In this document: one piece after another, positions 31,823 through 43,699 of the stretch | Position numbering within the stretch: the stretch's first letter is position 1 | Layout of the letters: each line of letters begins with the position of its first letter | From: Fragilaria crotonensis | Taxonomy: Eukaryota; Bacillariophyta; Fragilariophyceae; Fragilariales; Fragilariaceae | Length of the DNA stretch: 56,051 nucleotides | Direction of reading: 5' to 3' | Assembly: GCA_022925895.1 (NCBI GenBank) | Contig: JAKSYS010000402.1 | Span: 1 to 56,051 of the forward strand | Position numbers and translations under genes: made by a program | The notes under the pieces: generated by a model | What the model saw: only the letters and a program-made list of their open reading frames with translations | Databases searched by the model: none | What the model was told of the DNA's origin: nothing

Positions 31823-34800
31823 ATGAATCCACCAGGCCGCAGGAACACTGACACACATTTGTCTGCTGATGGCAAGAAGCGAAAACACTCTAATCACTCT
31901 TGCACCACACTGAAGGAACGCTGTCCCTCCTGTGGTCGAGAGGTCAAGGTTGGTCAAATGTCACGACACCTTTCCACCAATCAGCAATGCGTTGAGGACT
32001 ACCCCAGGGATGGTGTCCCTGAATGCACCAACACCATTGTTCGTGCAAGTGTTCCAGCAAGAACTGCAATTGAGGGACAATGCCTCCCGGACTCAAACAG
32101 GCACACCACCTCTCACTCCATCACAAACAGATTTGTGGAACCAGTTGACTCTGTCACACCATTCTTTCCCGTACCGATGATGATTTTCCAATTGAATCAT
32201 ACAATGATGAGGATGTTCCACCAAGTGAATATCATGATCGCACCATATCTGAAATCCAGCCCAGCACCACAACACAAGCAGAACAAGTCCACTTCACCAC
32301 CACCCTAGCAGACGATACCATCCCCTCTCAACAGGATGGGACCACTGACTGTCACTCTACAGGCCAGGCTGACGACTCCTTGCTTGCCGCATACGAAGGA
32401 GCCATCACCAGTATGAATGATGGGGCTTGTCACTATCACTTTTTTCTCGTGAAGAACAGGTCCAAATTGACCTCCTGCAGACATTAAACAGACTTGGTGC
32501 TCCAATGAAGGCTTATGAGGAGGTGATGAGATGGGCTACGAGGTCAGTCCAGCAAGGACACAACTTTGCGATGCACAGTTGACATCACGCAAGACATTAG
32601 TTTCGAAACTCAGTGCGCGTCTCAGTCGAGTTGCCCTTGAGCCCATACGTGCAGACCTGTATCTTCCATATTCAAATGTTACAATAAGCATCGTTTACTT
32701 CAACGCTTCAGCTGTGTTCACTGACCTACTTTCCTGTCCCCAGTTGAACCGTGATGAGAATTACATCTTCCATGGTGACTTCAACCCTGATCACAGTCCC
32801 TTTGCCATCCCCTCTCGAAATGTTATCGGAGACATCAATACTGGTCGCTCTATCACTACACTCACAGAAAGCTCTGTCAAAATCCCAACGACATGCTCCT
32901 TCCATGCGTCCTTGCAATAGACAAGACAACATGTGACATAAGCGGTTCGGGTCGCTTACCCATGGAACCCATTACAATTCAGTACGGTCTCATGAAGCAT
33001 GACGTCAGAAAGAAACCATTTGCAATGCGTGTTCTGGGATATATCAATTGTTCAACAACACATTCCCGTTCCAACAGCAATCCAAATAGGGCGACCCCTC
33101 TACCAAGGTCTCAAGAAGTTTCCGATGCAGCCTTGAGACTAAATGAGTACCACATGCAGGTCAAGTTTATCCTGGAACGATCAGGATTTCTTGCTTTGCA
33201 AGAACATGGTTTCAAATGGAATCTCAAGTATCATGGCAAGACTTTCCAAACTATCTTGCATCCCTACGTCCCCTTCATCATCGGTGACACAGAAGGGCAT
33301 GACACCCTGTGTGGTCACTACAAGTCGCGTACATCTGGTGTTTCACAGTTGTGTAGGGTGTGCGAATGTCCCACAGAAAAATCTGGCTGGTCCAAAGGCC
33401 GGTACTTCACAAGGCGAACACCAGCGGCTGTCAATGATCTGGTTCAACGTGGGAACCTTGAGGGTCTGAAACTTAAGTCTCAGCACTACCTCTTGAATGC
33501 TTTTGACACAGTACGGTTCGGACAACATGACAAACGAGGGATATTTGGCGCCTGTCCAGGAGAGATTCTTCACCTTGTCTTGATTGGGTGGTTCAAGTAT
33601 GTCGTGGAATCCTTCTTTGCTCAAGCGGGGAAGAATAGCATTGCCGTTCAGAAGTATGTTACCCTCTGTCATGACATAGGCCTTCAACTCGACAGACAGA
33701 GTGATCGCAATGTCCCTCGAACATCGTTCAGAGATTTCTCCACTGCATCTAATATCCCTGGCAACGAATACGCTGGCTGCCTGTTCATCATGCTCATATC
33801 CATGCACACGTCGCGATATACAGAGATCTTTGCCAGATCTCGTTTAGCAAAATGTCAGAAGGCTGCCGACAAACACCTAGGTAACCCTAACTTCATGGAA
33901 GACTGGAAGGACCTTCTCACAAGCTTACTGGAATGGCTTGCTTGGTTGAAACAACCTCAGATAACTCGTGTGTCAGCACAACGATCAGTTTTTGCCACCG
34001 CACATCTGATGCGCCTTGTAAAGTTTGTGGCTCCACGATTCAAAGGCATGTCAAATAACACAATCAAGATGCATTTGGTGCTTCACATCCACGAAGACAT
34101 CATTAACTTCGGTGTCCCAGAGGTGATGAATTCTGCCTACGCTGAGTCATCCCATCGTCCGATAGCAAAGTTCACCGTCAGGAACACTCAGAAGCGCCAC
34201 AAATCATTCACATTCCAGGCAGCAAATCGTTATGTCGAGAACTTGTCCATTGATCAAGGAAGCCAGGTTGTTTCAGATGACAGAAAGAAGAATACATTAA
34301 CCGCAACAGGAGTGGCAAGAGCGTGGACTGGTAAGGAGTTCACCATAACATTGGACGACAATAAGGTTCCAATTTGTGAATGGAGATTGGACAAGAAGAA
34401 AAAGTCACAAGTTCCAAGTGTCCGTCCAATCCCTGAAGATCACGTGCTATCGATGATAGCAAACCACTGTCATCCCCATGTCTTCCCACCAGTCATCCAC
34501 TGTCAAACCGAATTTATCACTGACGAGGGTCAAATTTATAGAGCACATCCTTCCTACCAAGATGCTCCATGGTATGACCATGTTCTCCTTGACTGGTCAG
34601 AGTGTGACGATCCACTTCCAGCCCGCATTTGCACTTTCATCAATCTGTTTAACATCAAGGCAAACGCATCTATCTGTTTCCCGGAGTCTGGACAGGAGAC
34701 AGTCCCATGCCCCCCCGGGCTGTACGCTGTGGTGGAATCATACGATCCAATCCCACCATTCACCAGTGATGCAGACGACGAAAGCTTTGATGCCGAAGAT

Positions 34801-35145
34801 GATACCCCTCCCGATCTCTTCCAACACTACACCAAGACTCTCCTGTCAGACAACATCTCACCCAAGCTATACCTTGTCAATGTCAAGGCTATCGTTGGCC
34901 CAACAGTGGTTGTCAGGGATGTTGTGGGACATCCCTCGGATGTGTCGGTTTCAGATAGGCGGTCCCAAGACACCTATATATTCATGGCAGTGCGTCGTAA
35001 GGAATGGGCATCTCGCTGGGAACATAAGGTAGACCTTGCGTATCAGGAGAAGAATGAGGATGGTGCGGAGTCAACTGAGGATGAGGATGACAGTGCGACC
35101 ATCAAGGACAGACGGATGTACAAGAGGATGCATGGCACAGCATAG
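31823..35145 (+). CDS. Plavaka/CACTA-like transposase, N-terminal part frame-broken
   Basis: DDE-type nuclear transposase. From ATG 31823 the first segment holds a zinc-finger-like element (CPSCGREVKVGQMSRHL...QQC), typical of the N-terminus of these proteins. Three single-base frame changes (about 32250-32330, 32440-32540 and 32885) connect it through LLQTLNRLGAPMKAYEEVM and an HGDFNPDHSPF segment to the main frame (32893-35145, 750 codons). There, MLLPCVLAIDKTTCD supplies the first catalytic Asp, FIIGDTEGHDTLCGHYKS the second region, followed by a CRVCECP cysteine motif, and CPGEILHLVLIGWFK matches the conserved CPxExLHxxLxG box. A likely Glu region follows (YAESSHRPIAKF). The C-terminus is acidic. 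The gene converges with the minus-strand gene 21 bases away. The superfamily is fairly sure; the exact clade is an inference. Confidence 0.8.
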
Positions 35146-35166
35146 CGTAACACAATTCTACACCCA

Positions 35167-38100
35167 TTAGTGAAAAACAGATGAATCAGATGTCCAACGG
35201 CTTTCAGAACTGTCACCACCATCAGATTCATATCCCTCCAACCCTGTCGTTTCCGGTTGTGGAACCTTCGCACGGATTACATAAGGTATCGCTTTTCGTA
35301 TCCCTCCCATGGCACCAGGCTGCTTTGCTCTGACAACCTCCAACTCCACTTCAGGTCTCAAGAACTTTTTTAACAAAGTCCTCAATAGCTCAGCAAAATC
35401 CGGATCATCGAAGACATAAGCATAACTGCAAGAAAGCAGCATTGCAGGTTGTAACGTCAAGTGATCAAAACTGACCGCCTGTATCATCGTGAGCGTTTCC
35501 AACACTCCCACATCGCCCGTGCTGTGATTAACATAGCCACTCCCCACATCATGAAGAGTCTCGTACTCCAAGTGTACATCGATTGATGCACCCGCGTTTG
35601 AAGGCACTCTCGCCATGAGCTGGCGTCGGTCATCATCTGTCCAGTATGGCAGCGCTTCTCCATGACGCGTTGATGCCCTTGCAACGTAGTAATGTTGGGT
35701 TTCACGTGAAAATGCATGAAACCCAACAACCACTGTCTCGTATGCACCAACAACATGACCCATCATCACCTGAAAGTATAGCTGTAAGTGCTCGCAAGGA
35801 ACCACCAACCGTTTCCAGGTTTTCAGCACCTGTAGCGTCACCTGCCATGGGTAAAGCAGATCTTCCTTCTTTCCCTTCCTTCCTCCAACGACCATCCTGA
35901 AGCCCTTCACCCACCCAAGGACATGCTCATAATCTTGCTTCGGGTCTCCCGTGCAACCCCTCCCACCGTTACCAAATTTGCTCATAACGTTCTGCTTGGG
36001 CACTTTATCTTGAGGCAGACTCGGCGCTTTTCCATTGCACATTCCCAGTGGATGCGCATGTCTGACATCATACTCCAGCACCTCTGGCATCCAACTTGGG
36101 TTTCGTAAACTCCACATCATGTTGCACGTAGCACTCGCTCCAAATCCAGGCTGCACATCACATAGTCTTGTGGTGTCCTCCGAATACCCAACACCCCGGG
36201 GAGCATCAGCATTTGTCACGGACGTTGTGTCTGGCAAACGACGGCGAGGACTAGCCAACATCCGGTCTTCATGCGAACGATCTTGACCAGCGTCCTCATT
36301 GGAGCGCTTTTACCGTGATCCTCAACGTCCATGCTCCTCTGGCGCTCCTCATCGTCAAGCGTCACGATTATGTCTCGATTGACAGGCCACCGTATCTCCG
36401 TTTCCGAAACCAACCGATCATGCCATTTCCGATGAGGAGGTGGTCCACCTGGCATTTTCCTGGGTGTATTCTTTCTCATGCCATGAGTATTGTCCTTGAC
36501 CCGCGTCAACTTTCCCAGAATCCTGTGTCACATCACGTGGCTTTTGTGAAACCACATGATCGTTGCGGCCATCGTGGAATCCGTCGCGTTCTCTCACATG
36601 GGTCTGTTCCACCATCTGATGTTCTTCCAAGCCCATCAAGTGGCTAGGGGAACTTCCATAATCAGAATGGTAGTATACGGAGTCCACCCTGCTGATACGA
36701 AGATGGACAGACGTAGGAGGATGTTTCACTTCATCAGCACATCCCGAAGCCGGGTTGACGACCAATTCACCACAACTCCTGGTGAGAAGACCAGTACTGC
36801 TGCTGTCTTCCGCCAGCTCATCACAACGTGCAGCATGTGGAACAGGAGGCTGCTCTTCACAAACTGCTGCAGGTGCAACAGTTTGTGAAAGCTTCGCCTG
36901 CAAGGGAGTTGCCTCATCAGCCACCGACGTCTCAACAGCGACATCATCAGCACCAACCAAATCCACCGGATTGGTGATGTCACCGTCATCGAATGGCTCT
37001 ACTTCAATTCCAAGGTCGACACTACCCTCATCCGAGCAGTCACTGGCGAGGCTGTTGTCCTCCCATGATTCCGCGTCATCATCAGGCGCAACACTGACGG
37101 ATGTTTCATCAACGTCCATCTCCACGTCAACCACAGCGCCACCAACACCCACCACTCCCGTCGAAGGACATTCCTTGGCTTGAGCCGCATGCACCACATC
37201 ATGCGTTGAGGTGCCGCCTCCAGATGTCAACAAGTTCGCCTTCGCATCATCACTTGCGATTGCCAACGCACGTTCAGCCTCTGTCAGAAGCTTGTTCAGG
37301 TCACGAACAGACCTATCCGCAACACTGACTGCCCTCTTCGCTTCCTCTAAGGATGCAACAGCCACATCAAGCTCCCCGCGCAACGTGAGCACCCTCTTGG
37401 AAAGTTCACCAACTTCCAACTTTGCAGAACATTGGTACGATGCAGCTGCCTTGCGCGTCCCATACCGAACAATAGCAGTCTTTGCAGCAAAGAATGTTCC
37501 ATACACATGTTTTCCCTCAGCACGCCTCATCATTGAAGTGCAGTGCCTGATGAGCCTGCCATCCCAGCTGATCATGACACCATGTTTAAGACGTATAGCC
37601 ATTCCGTTGTACGTTGGACCCTTCCCATCTCGTTTTCCGTACACATTCGGGAGAACAAAGTACCAGTCGTCAGTACTTCCAGGATCATCCTCGGTCCAGA
37701 TGCTAAAACCCTGAGAGGCATCATTAACATCATAGTGTGACGCATTGGAAAGGTCGACACTGACATCCATGGTGTTCGTAATGTTAGCAAAACATCCATC
37801 TCCAGCCATCCCATGCCTGGGAATGACCCCACCATCCACTTCCAGATCCTGCATTGTCCTTAACACAGCTGGAATCGAAACAGCTGCAAGATTTGCGGAT
37901 GCCACCACAGCATCCCTCAGTAACGACTGGGCACTCTCCTCAGAGGACGTCACATAGCGGGTTCTGTGCACACCATCAAGGCATATCCTAGTACCAATTG
38001 GGTGCATGGAACCCAGGTCACCTTTACCGGCTCTCGCCGAGTTTTGGTTACGTGATCGAACCGTCTGTGCATGTTTCCTGATGTCACCAAGCATCTTATC

Positions 38101-39401
38101 AGCAGCCGGGCCGAGTGTCGGTAGGTATCGAATCTGTATGACACTGTCCCGCGATACAGACATCTTCCCGGTTTGCGAACCCGGGTGGTTGACTTGCACC
38201 GAAACACACACATCAACGTCACCATCGGAGGGATCGATCACAAGACTCTCGCGTATGCTGATGACCCGGTGCAGAAATCCAGAGACGTAGTGTCGACAGC
38301 CACGTTTCGCCGAAGGGACGCCTCCAAACCAGCGTTGTATGCCCTGCGAAGATAACGCCCTCGACCATGGCGTAATCCTGACCCTCCACATGGTCAGGAG
38401 CAAGACGAGGCCCCTCCTCATCAGGACATTGCCGAGCATACATGACCTTCTTCATTGCCTTAGGGAATGGAAGGAGTCTCGACGTAATTCCCATCGCATC
38501 AGAATCCAGAAGGAAATTTGAGGAACCACGAGAAATTCTCCACTTCCATATTTTGTCCACGTTGCCATCCCACAAACGGCTAACGTAGCCACCTTTAGCG
38601 AAACGATTGATCCTAGATCCATTACGTACAATCCGAAGCCAATTCATGTCCATCGGAATGTGAGTGTTCGGAACGCCGACCGACTCGTGTCTTTTCTCAC
38701 GATGACAATAGTAAACACCAGCCTCTGGCAGAACAACCACAAGACATCGATATCGCTTGTCATACTTCGCATCGAGGAATTCCGGCATCACCCTTAGCTT
38801 CACAGGGGTGTCCACCACCTCCTTACCCGTCCTACGCCTAGGAATCCTCACCGTACGTGCGATAACGGCATCCATCATCACAATCTCCAGGTAGTCAGGT
38901 CGCGTGACGACGGAATGGATATCAACTCCATCATTCATGTGATCGCGCATTGCAAGTGACATTCGTCAAGCCATACATTTCCAGGAAAGTGCGGTGAATG
39001 ACCTGAACATTCGTGTTCAACAATTGAGCACTACCAGGAATCCCAAACACAGGGTCGTCAGGGACAGGCTTCCCCTTCATCGCCGACAACACCGTCTTCC
39101 AAGTTTGATGGAATCTGTTGATGTCGGTGCGAGGCAAACACTTTGCGATGACATTAGCAAACTGAGTCTTCGAAGGATGCCACGCTTTGCGAGACATCGG
39201 ATCACCACCAGGAGCCTTCCCTTCCAAGTCACCAAAGACACGTGGATTGGAAGAGCCCGCGATGAGATTACGAGCAGTCTCACCCGGAAGGGTCCTACCA
39301 CCAAAGAGAACGAGTGGCTGTTCCTTGAAAGGAACCGATCCACCGGTTCCAACCTTCCCATGCTTGGAGCTCCGATCTACGTCGTACTCGAGGGGCTTCA
39401 T
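35167..39401 (-). CDS. Long transposon gene with 2OG-Fe(II) dioxygenase-like HxD...H domain
   Basis: About 1,400 codons on the minus strand from ATG 39401 (MKPLEYDVDRSSKHGK) to 35167, now split by about four single-base frame changes (near 38955, 38310, 36480 and 36270). Within the main segment (38439-36418) a globular block reads GDGCFANITNTMDVSVDL, NASHYDVNDASQGFSIW, WYFVLPNVYG, YNGMAIRLKHGVMISWDGR and LIRHCTSMM. The HYD triad (His 37737-37735, Asp 37731-37729) and the distal His (37545-37543), 62 residues later and after GVMISWDGR, fit the double-stranded beta-helix iron site HxD...H. This layout resembles the TET/JBP-type and other nucleic-acid-acting dioxygenases. It is followed by a coiled-coil-like segment (LSKRVLTLRGELDVAVASLEEAKRAV), a long acidic linker, and a C-terminal globular part (36261-35167). 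No signal peptide is seen. Which base or residue it modifies, if any, is unknown. It could instead be an inactive cupin-like scaffold. Confidence 0.6.
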
Positions 39402-39857
39402 GTGCGCAGCACCACCGGCCTTCCTTTTCCTTACTATGTTGGATGAACTTTCATTATTCACAATAACAGATGGATTATGGCGCAAAGGAGAAGAACCGTC
39501 CTTCCGTTGACTCCCGACATGATCTCGTCACCAAAAAGCCTGACGCAGCACAGTATGAACAGCACACTGATGGTGATGTTGTTCAGGGACAGAACAACCT
39601 TAAAACCCGGGAAGAGAATCCGATGGAACTTGAGGTGACCACTATATGGTGAGTCGATCAACAAGTGACCCTTCAGAAATCCGTCGCCAGAGTTGAAACC
39701 AAAGGATACTCCAGATGATCACGACAAGCACCACTTTATGGTGAGTGCTGCCTGTCAAATTACTCAACATGAGCAAGAAGACCGTGAAAATGGGAACGTA
39801 TCCAACCACAGCTACTACACTTTCGCTTTGTGGTGGTTGCTGCCGCCAAAAAAAGTC

Positions 39858-40470
39858 ACTCCAAATGGGAGAACGTTCAAATGTATAAAATTAAAGTATA
39901 AAATTCTCCAACAGAGTGGGATGGCTTCCCGTCACGATGCAACGGTTCCGAATTGCTGCCTGAAACTTGGCAATCCTGATGGGACAGCAAGCCGCAGGCT
40001 CCTCAGTAACCCGCACTTGTAGAATGGAAACGCAGAACTCCACAAGTTGCAACTCCAAATGGGAGAGCAAGCTTGACGTTCAAAACGTAAGAATTCCTAA
40101 ATGGAGAACGGAGTGTGCAACCTGATTATCAGTGTGGTCGCAGACGGGGAGCGCAACGCCAGGAGCCACGTCAAACTGTGTTTTCAACCTTTGTGTTGAT
40201 GCCGCCTTGATGCGACAAGACAACGCCGATCGGCGTGGACGCAAACGGATCAAAGCACAACTGTAGTCACTTGCGACGCGTGGCTGCGAACCGTTCCAAA
40301 CGCAACCGCAGTCACTTCCAACGCGTGATAGAAAATCCTGTCAATCAGGTGTTCACGTCCGAAAAGACCGACGTCGACACACTCAATTCGCAATCTCGCA
40401 ACTCCTAATGGGAGAGCTTCAACTGCTTGCCAGTAACCGATCAAACAAAGTCAACTCCTTGATGGGAGGA
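39858..40470. repeat. Cluster of CTCC-AAAT-GGGAG inverted motifs
   Basis: A short word of the form (A)CTCCwAATGGGAGA occurs at about 39858, 40052, 40401 and 40454, with degenerate forms at 39973 (TCCTGATGGGACAGC) and 40093 (TTCCTAAATGGAGAAC). Each copy is an inverted CTCC/GGAG pair with a 4-6 base centre. They sit in the presumed divergent promoter region of the nested transposon. Confidence 0.65.
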
Positions 40471-41470
40471 CAGTGATGATCAAAGAAACCAACTTTTGTG
40501 CTGTGATTCGCAGCGCAAAAGCAAGAAAACCAAGAGAGGGAAACAAGATTAGCACAAGCACTTATTTTTGCACGCGTGTACTATGCCAAAATAAGTAGCA
40601 TAAGGATGTGTTGTAGCAAGAATCAGATGTGGGACTTCGATTTTTTTCCTTAAGTAAAGGAGATAGCAATGTGAATATTAAGTGATTAACTATGTGTGAC
40701 TTTATTTTGTGCATACTACATACAGTCGTGCACAAGCTCTGACGGCGTGACGTACTTAAAGTAACAGGTCTTGCACATGATGTTTGTTAATTCATCAACA
40801 ACAAAGACTTAAGTATAATTAATAAGCAAAAAATATAACATGTGAATCAGAAAATAGCAATAGAAGAGACTAGTAACACGGTGTTCAACATTGAGTGACA
40901 TGTATACTCCATCTACCAGTTACATGTGTTATTGCAAAACAATGATAGTGACACATATGTATGGGAAATAGGACATGTAGAACGTGCGTACTGACAATAG
41001 CGATTCCTCGTACGCATAGTATCAGATGTACTAGTTTTAGAAAGTGAATATTTGCTTCCGTTGGAGTACATAGTAGTAGGTAGCAGTAATAAGCGTACTG
41101 TCATTGGTTCAAGCTATATGTGCTGTACGTAGCAAATGTGTACTACTGTGGTACATAACTACATACGGAATGCGGAGTTGAGTTATTGGTACCTGGTACT
41201 GTAGAGTACGTCAAGCACTAATAGTACTACCTAGGTAGTATGTGTTTCGATGTTGTTCTGCGACAAACACCAGTACAAAAGACCAAAAACGATAACAGCT
41301 TTGGTACAGCGTACCATTAATTTTGCTGTTGTGAACCAGCAAAGCATGCGCAGCATTGTTCAAGCGACGTCATAGTTCATAGCACTATATTACTGGCGCA
41401 GTTTCAAAATTAAAAATGCGTCATGCAGTAATGAACAAATTAAAACATACAGTGATAAACAAAACAGTGA

Positions 41471-41551
41471 CATATACTGTACAAGCAGTATATGCAGCGT
41501 GTAGTTAGATGTTTTGGATTCAAACATGTAGATGTATACTACATGTTTGAA
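41471..41551. repeat. Two adjacent hairpins in the nested transposon
   Basis: CATATACTG (41471-41479) and CAGTATATG (41486-41494) form a 9-bp stem. TTCAAACATGTAG (41519-41531) and CTACATGTTTGAA (41539-41551) form a perfect 13-bp stem with a 7-base loop. Both are within 320 bases upstream of the unknown plus-strand gene. Confidence 0.7.
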
Positions 41552-41784
41552 ATAATAGTTAATTTAAATAAAATGTGGTACATCTCACTGCTAAGTATTT
41601 GAATACTTGAAATAAATGACTACAACATGAATAAATATGAAACACAGCTACGTACATTGTCACGTAGGGTATACGTAGTCAAAGCTTGAACGACTCCGAT
41701 AGCAATAAAATGCAAAGAAGCTTAACATAAAAAATTCACAACACAAAAGGCACTTAAAACGCATCTTAAACACCATTTTGAACA

Positions 41785-43461
41785 ATGGCAACAGCAAAGG
41801 GTAAGAAAGCAAGGGCAAAGAAAAGGGGAACTCCAATAGTAAGAGGTGTGCTTGTAGCAAACAATGCAAACACAGGAAGCCCTGGTAACAACAGGAGGGT
41901 TAGTGGCCATAGAAATGGTGAAGTTGAGTCACCATCAGTACTGGAACGACTTGGACAAAGTAATTCTCAGGAGGCAAACGATGGGGGCGGTTTGGAAAAT
42001 GCACGCGGTTCTCCATACAGAGATGCTGCATTGACCACTCCGTCGTCCACTCCTCCTACGGGAGTGGACGCCCTTCCAATTGGAGGGGTTACCAACGCAG
42101 CCGTGAGAGTATTACAGCAACAACGTAGTCTTATGGCAGGACCACAGATAGGTGACAGATCGGGAAATGGTGGACGCATTTCTACGTTCAGAGATGCTGC
42201 AACAACAACCAATCTGATGGAATCGCTCAGACAACAAGTCCAAGTAAGGAGGGAAACGCCCCTAACAACGACAACTACTGGAAACGGCGGACCACTACGA
42301 AGGGTTATTGGTGATCAAGCTTCCCAGAATCGTGATTTTCCATCGGCAACTACTGATGGGTTGATGGAGGAGGTTGATGAGAATACCCCACCTTACATTC
42401 ATGCTGCGCTTGGTAGGGATGAAGATGACGATCTGATGGACAACACAGAAACACAACTGTCTGGGAAATCTCTGTCATACAGGAAGGCCAGACATTGTCA
42501 ACAAACACATGTAACGCATCGTATACAGAACTTGGTAAAGAAAGTCATCTTCAGAAAACTCAAGTTTGTGACCAACGATGCTCTGTTCTGGAAGGCGATG
42601 AAGGTTGTCATTGACGCTGAGGATCCTGTGGAGCAAAGTCGGTTTGTGAAGATATACAAAACATGTGTCCTTCAGAGTCTGAACACAAAGAGGAGTACAT
42701 GTGAACAGGCGGGTGCAAAGATTGCTAGGGAGCTCCTTATTGCAAAGAATCATCCTATTGGGAGTCGAGAGCCCCCATACTCAGTGGAGACGCTTTGCAA
42801 GTTGAGAAGGTCAAGAACTGATCACGAGAGAGAGGCATTCCACTGGTTTATTGGAGAATTTCTTGAGTGCGTCTCTGGTAGGAGGGTATGGGGAAGGAAA
42901 AAGTTTACCCACAAGGTGTCGGATCCAATGGAAAGGGGAAGTGCAGAGAAAGTTGTGACTGTGTCAGATGAAGCGTTTGCCATTCTTGTTTATGAAAACT
43001 ACATTGATAAGTGGTTGCGGAAATACACCTGTGAGCGACAAGGGGTACAGGGTGAAAACACAAGTGAGATTGAGAAGAGAATTAAAGGAAGATACACTGC
43101 AGGAACAACAACACGAGCAGCAAACATAATGTATGGGGGGTGGAGTGATGAGGGCCTCATCCGATTCAATCAGTTGTGCAGATTGGTGGCAATCGACCGA
43201 CAGAATGAAAATGCAGCGCAGATGGAGGAACAGGTTCTTCAGAGGCTGAGAGAACAGAGGTATGGAATGGTGGAATTAATGATGGCACGGAACAACCTGA
43301 TGAATCAATGCTGCGATGGGAGCCTGTGGAGGCATTTTGTGAATTGTAGAATAGGAGAAACTTCAATGCAAATCTGTCACCGTATAAATATGAATAGTCA
43401 CTGTTATGTTGTTACACGTAATAATTTTAAGTCAGATGGTAAACTGCAATATTACGTGTGA
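41785..43461 (+). CDS. Third gene of the nested transposon, function unknown
   Basis: 558 codons without any break, from ATG 41785 to the stop at 43461. The N-terminus is strongly basic (MATAKGKKARAKKRG), like a nuclear or nucleic-acid-binding tail. It is followed by about 190 residues rich in Gly, Thr and Asn that contain a repeated word (YRDAALTTPS and FRDAATTTNL). From about residue 225 the sequence becomes globular and mostly helical: CQQTHVTHRIQNLVKKVIF, TNDALFWKAMKVVIDAED, SFVKIYKT-like, YSVETLCKLRRSRTDHE, and EEQVLQRLREQRYGMVELMM. It has six or more scattered Cys but no clear zinc motif and no catalytic triplet that I recognise. It is the only gene of the element with no frame break. 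Its place next to the transposase suggests a DNA-binding helper, as accessory proteins do in CACTA elements, but this is inference. Confidence 0.6.
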   Translation: MATAKGKKARAKKRGTPIVRGVLVANNANTGSPGNNRRVSGHRNGEVESPSVLERLGQSNSQEANDGGGLENARGSPYRDAALTTPSSTPPTGVDALPIGGVTNAAVRVLQQQRSLMAGPQIGDRSGNGGRISTFRDAATTTNLMESLRQQVQVRRETPLTTTTTGNGGPLRRVIGDQASQNRDFPSATTDGLMEEVDENTPPYIHAALGRDEDDDLMDNTETQLSGKSLSYRKARHCQQTHVTHRIQNLVKKVIFRKLKFVTNDALFWKAMKVVIDAEDPVEQSRFVKIYKTCVLQSLNTKRSTCEQAGAKIARELLIAKNHPIGSREPPYSVETLCKLRRSRTDHEREAFHWFIGEFLECVSGRRVWGRKKFTHKVSDPMERGSAEKVVTVSDEAFAILVYENYIDKWLRKYTCERQGVQGENTSEIEKRIKGRYTAGTTTRAANIMYGGWSDEGLIRFNQLCRLVAIDRQNENAAQMEEQVLQRLREQRYGMVELMMARNNLMNQCCDGSLWRHFVNCRIGETSMQICHRINMNSHCYVVTRNNFKSDGKLQYYV

Positions 43462-43699
43462 GTAAAAATGGCGAATTCGAATATAAATGTTACAGAGCTG
43501 CACTGGACTCAAAATTTTGTTTCTTTGGGTCGGCAAATGGTACACTTTGGTGCAGAGAAACAAAAAATTGTGAATTGTAAAAAACATACTACAGTGCTCA
43601 GACAAAATTATTGAAGTGTACAAAATAGTTACAGGCGTGTACTGGACTCAAAGAAAAAATGTACAGTGTAAAATTTATTTTACAGTGTAACATCTGCAG
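43462..43699. other. Right subterminal region of the nested transposon
   Basis: Non-coding, AT-rich. It contains ATGGTACA (43537), two ACTGGACTCAAA words, and TTTTACAGTG close to the end. These repeats resemble transposase-binding sites at CACTA-type ends. Confidence 0.6.

Larger units (their letters stand above)
39402..41784. other. Central non-coding region of the nested transposon
   Basis: Lies between the start of the minus-strand gene and the start of the plus-strand unknown gene, so it should contain both promoters. The first part (39858-40470) holds a series of short repeats with CTCC...GGGAG symmetry. Two repeated blocks with GTCACTTGCGACGCGTG (about 40265) and GTCACTTCCAACGCGTG (about 40312) lie 47 bases apart. 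From about 40560 it is AT-rich, with hairpins near 41470-41551. A short open frame at 39470-39652 has no recognised feature. Confidence 0.6.

Noticed and set aside
36755..37183. Plus-strand Ser/Thr-rich open frame opposite the dioxygenase-like gene
   Set aside because: It is the antisense of an acidic, low-complexity linker in the minus-strand gene and has no features of its own.
31454..43695. Alternative borders for the nested element with CAT or ACAT as the target duplication (left end after 31456, right end near 43690)
   Set aside because: These ends share no inverted repeat, whereas 31454 and 43709 give a perfect 10-bp repeat plus further imperfect pairing.
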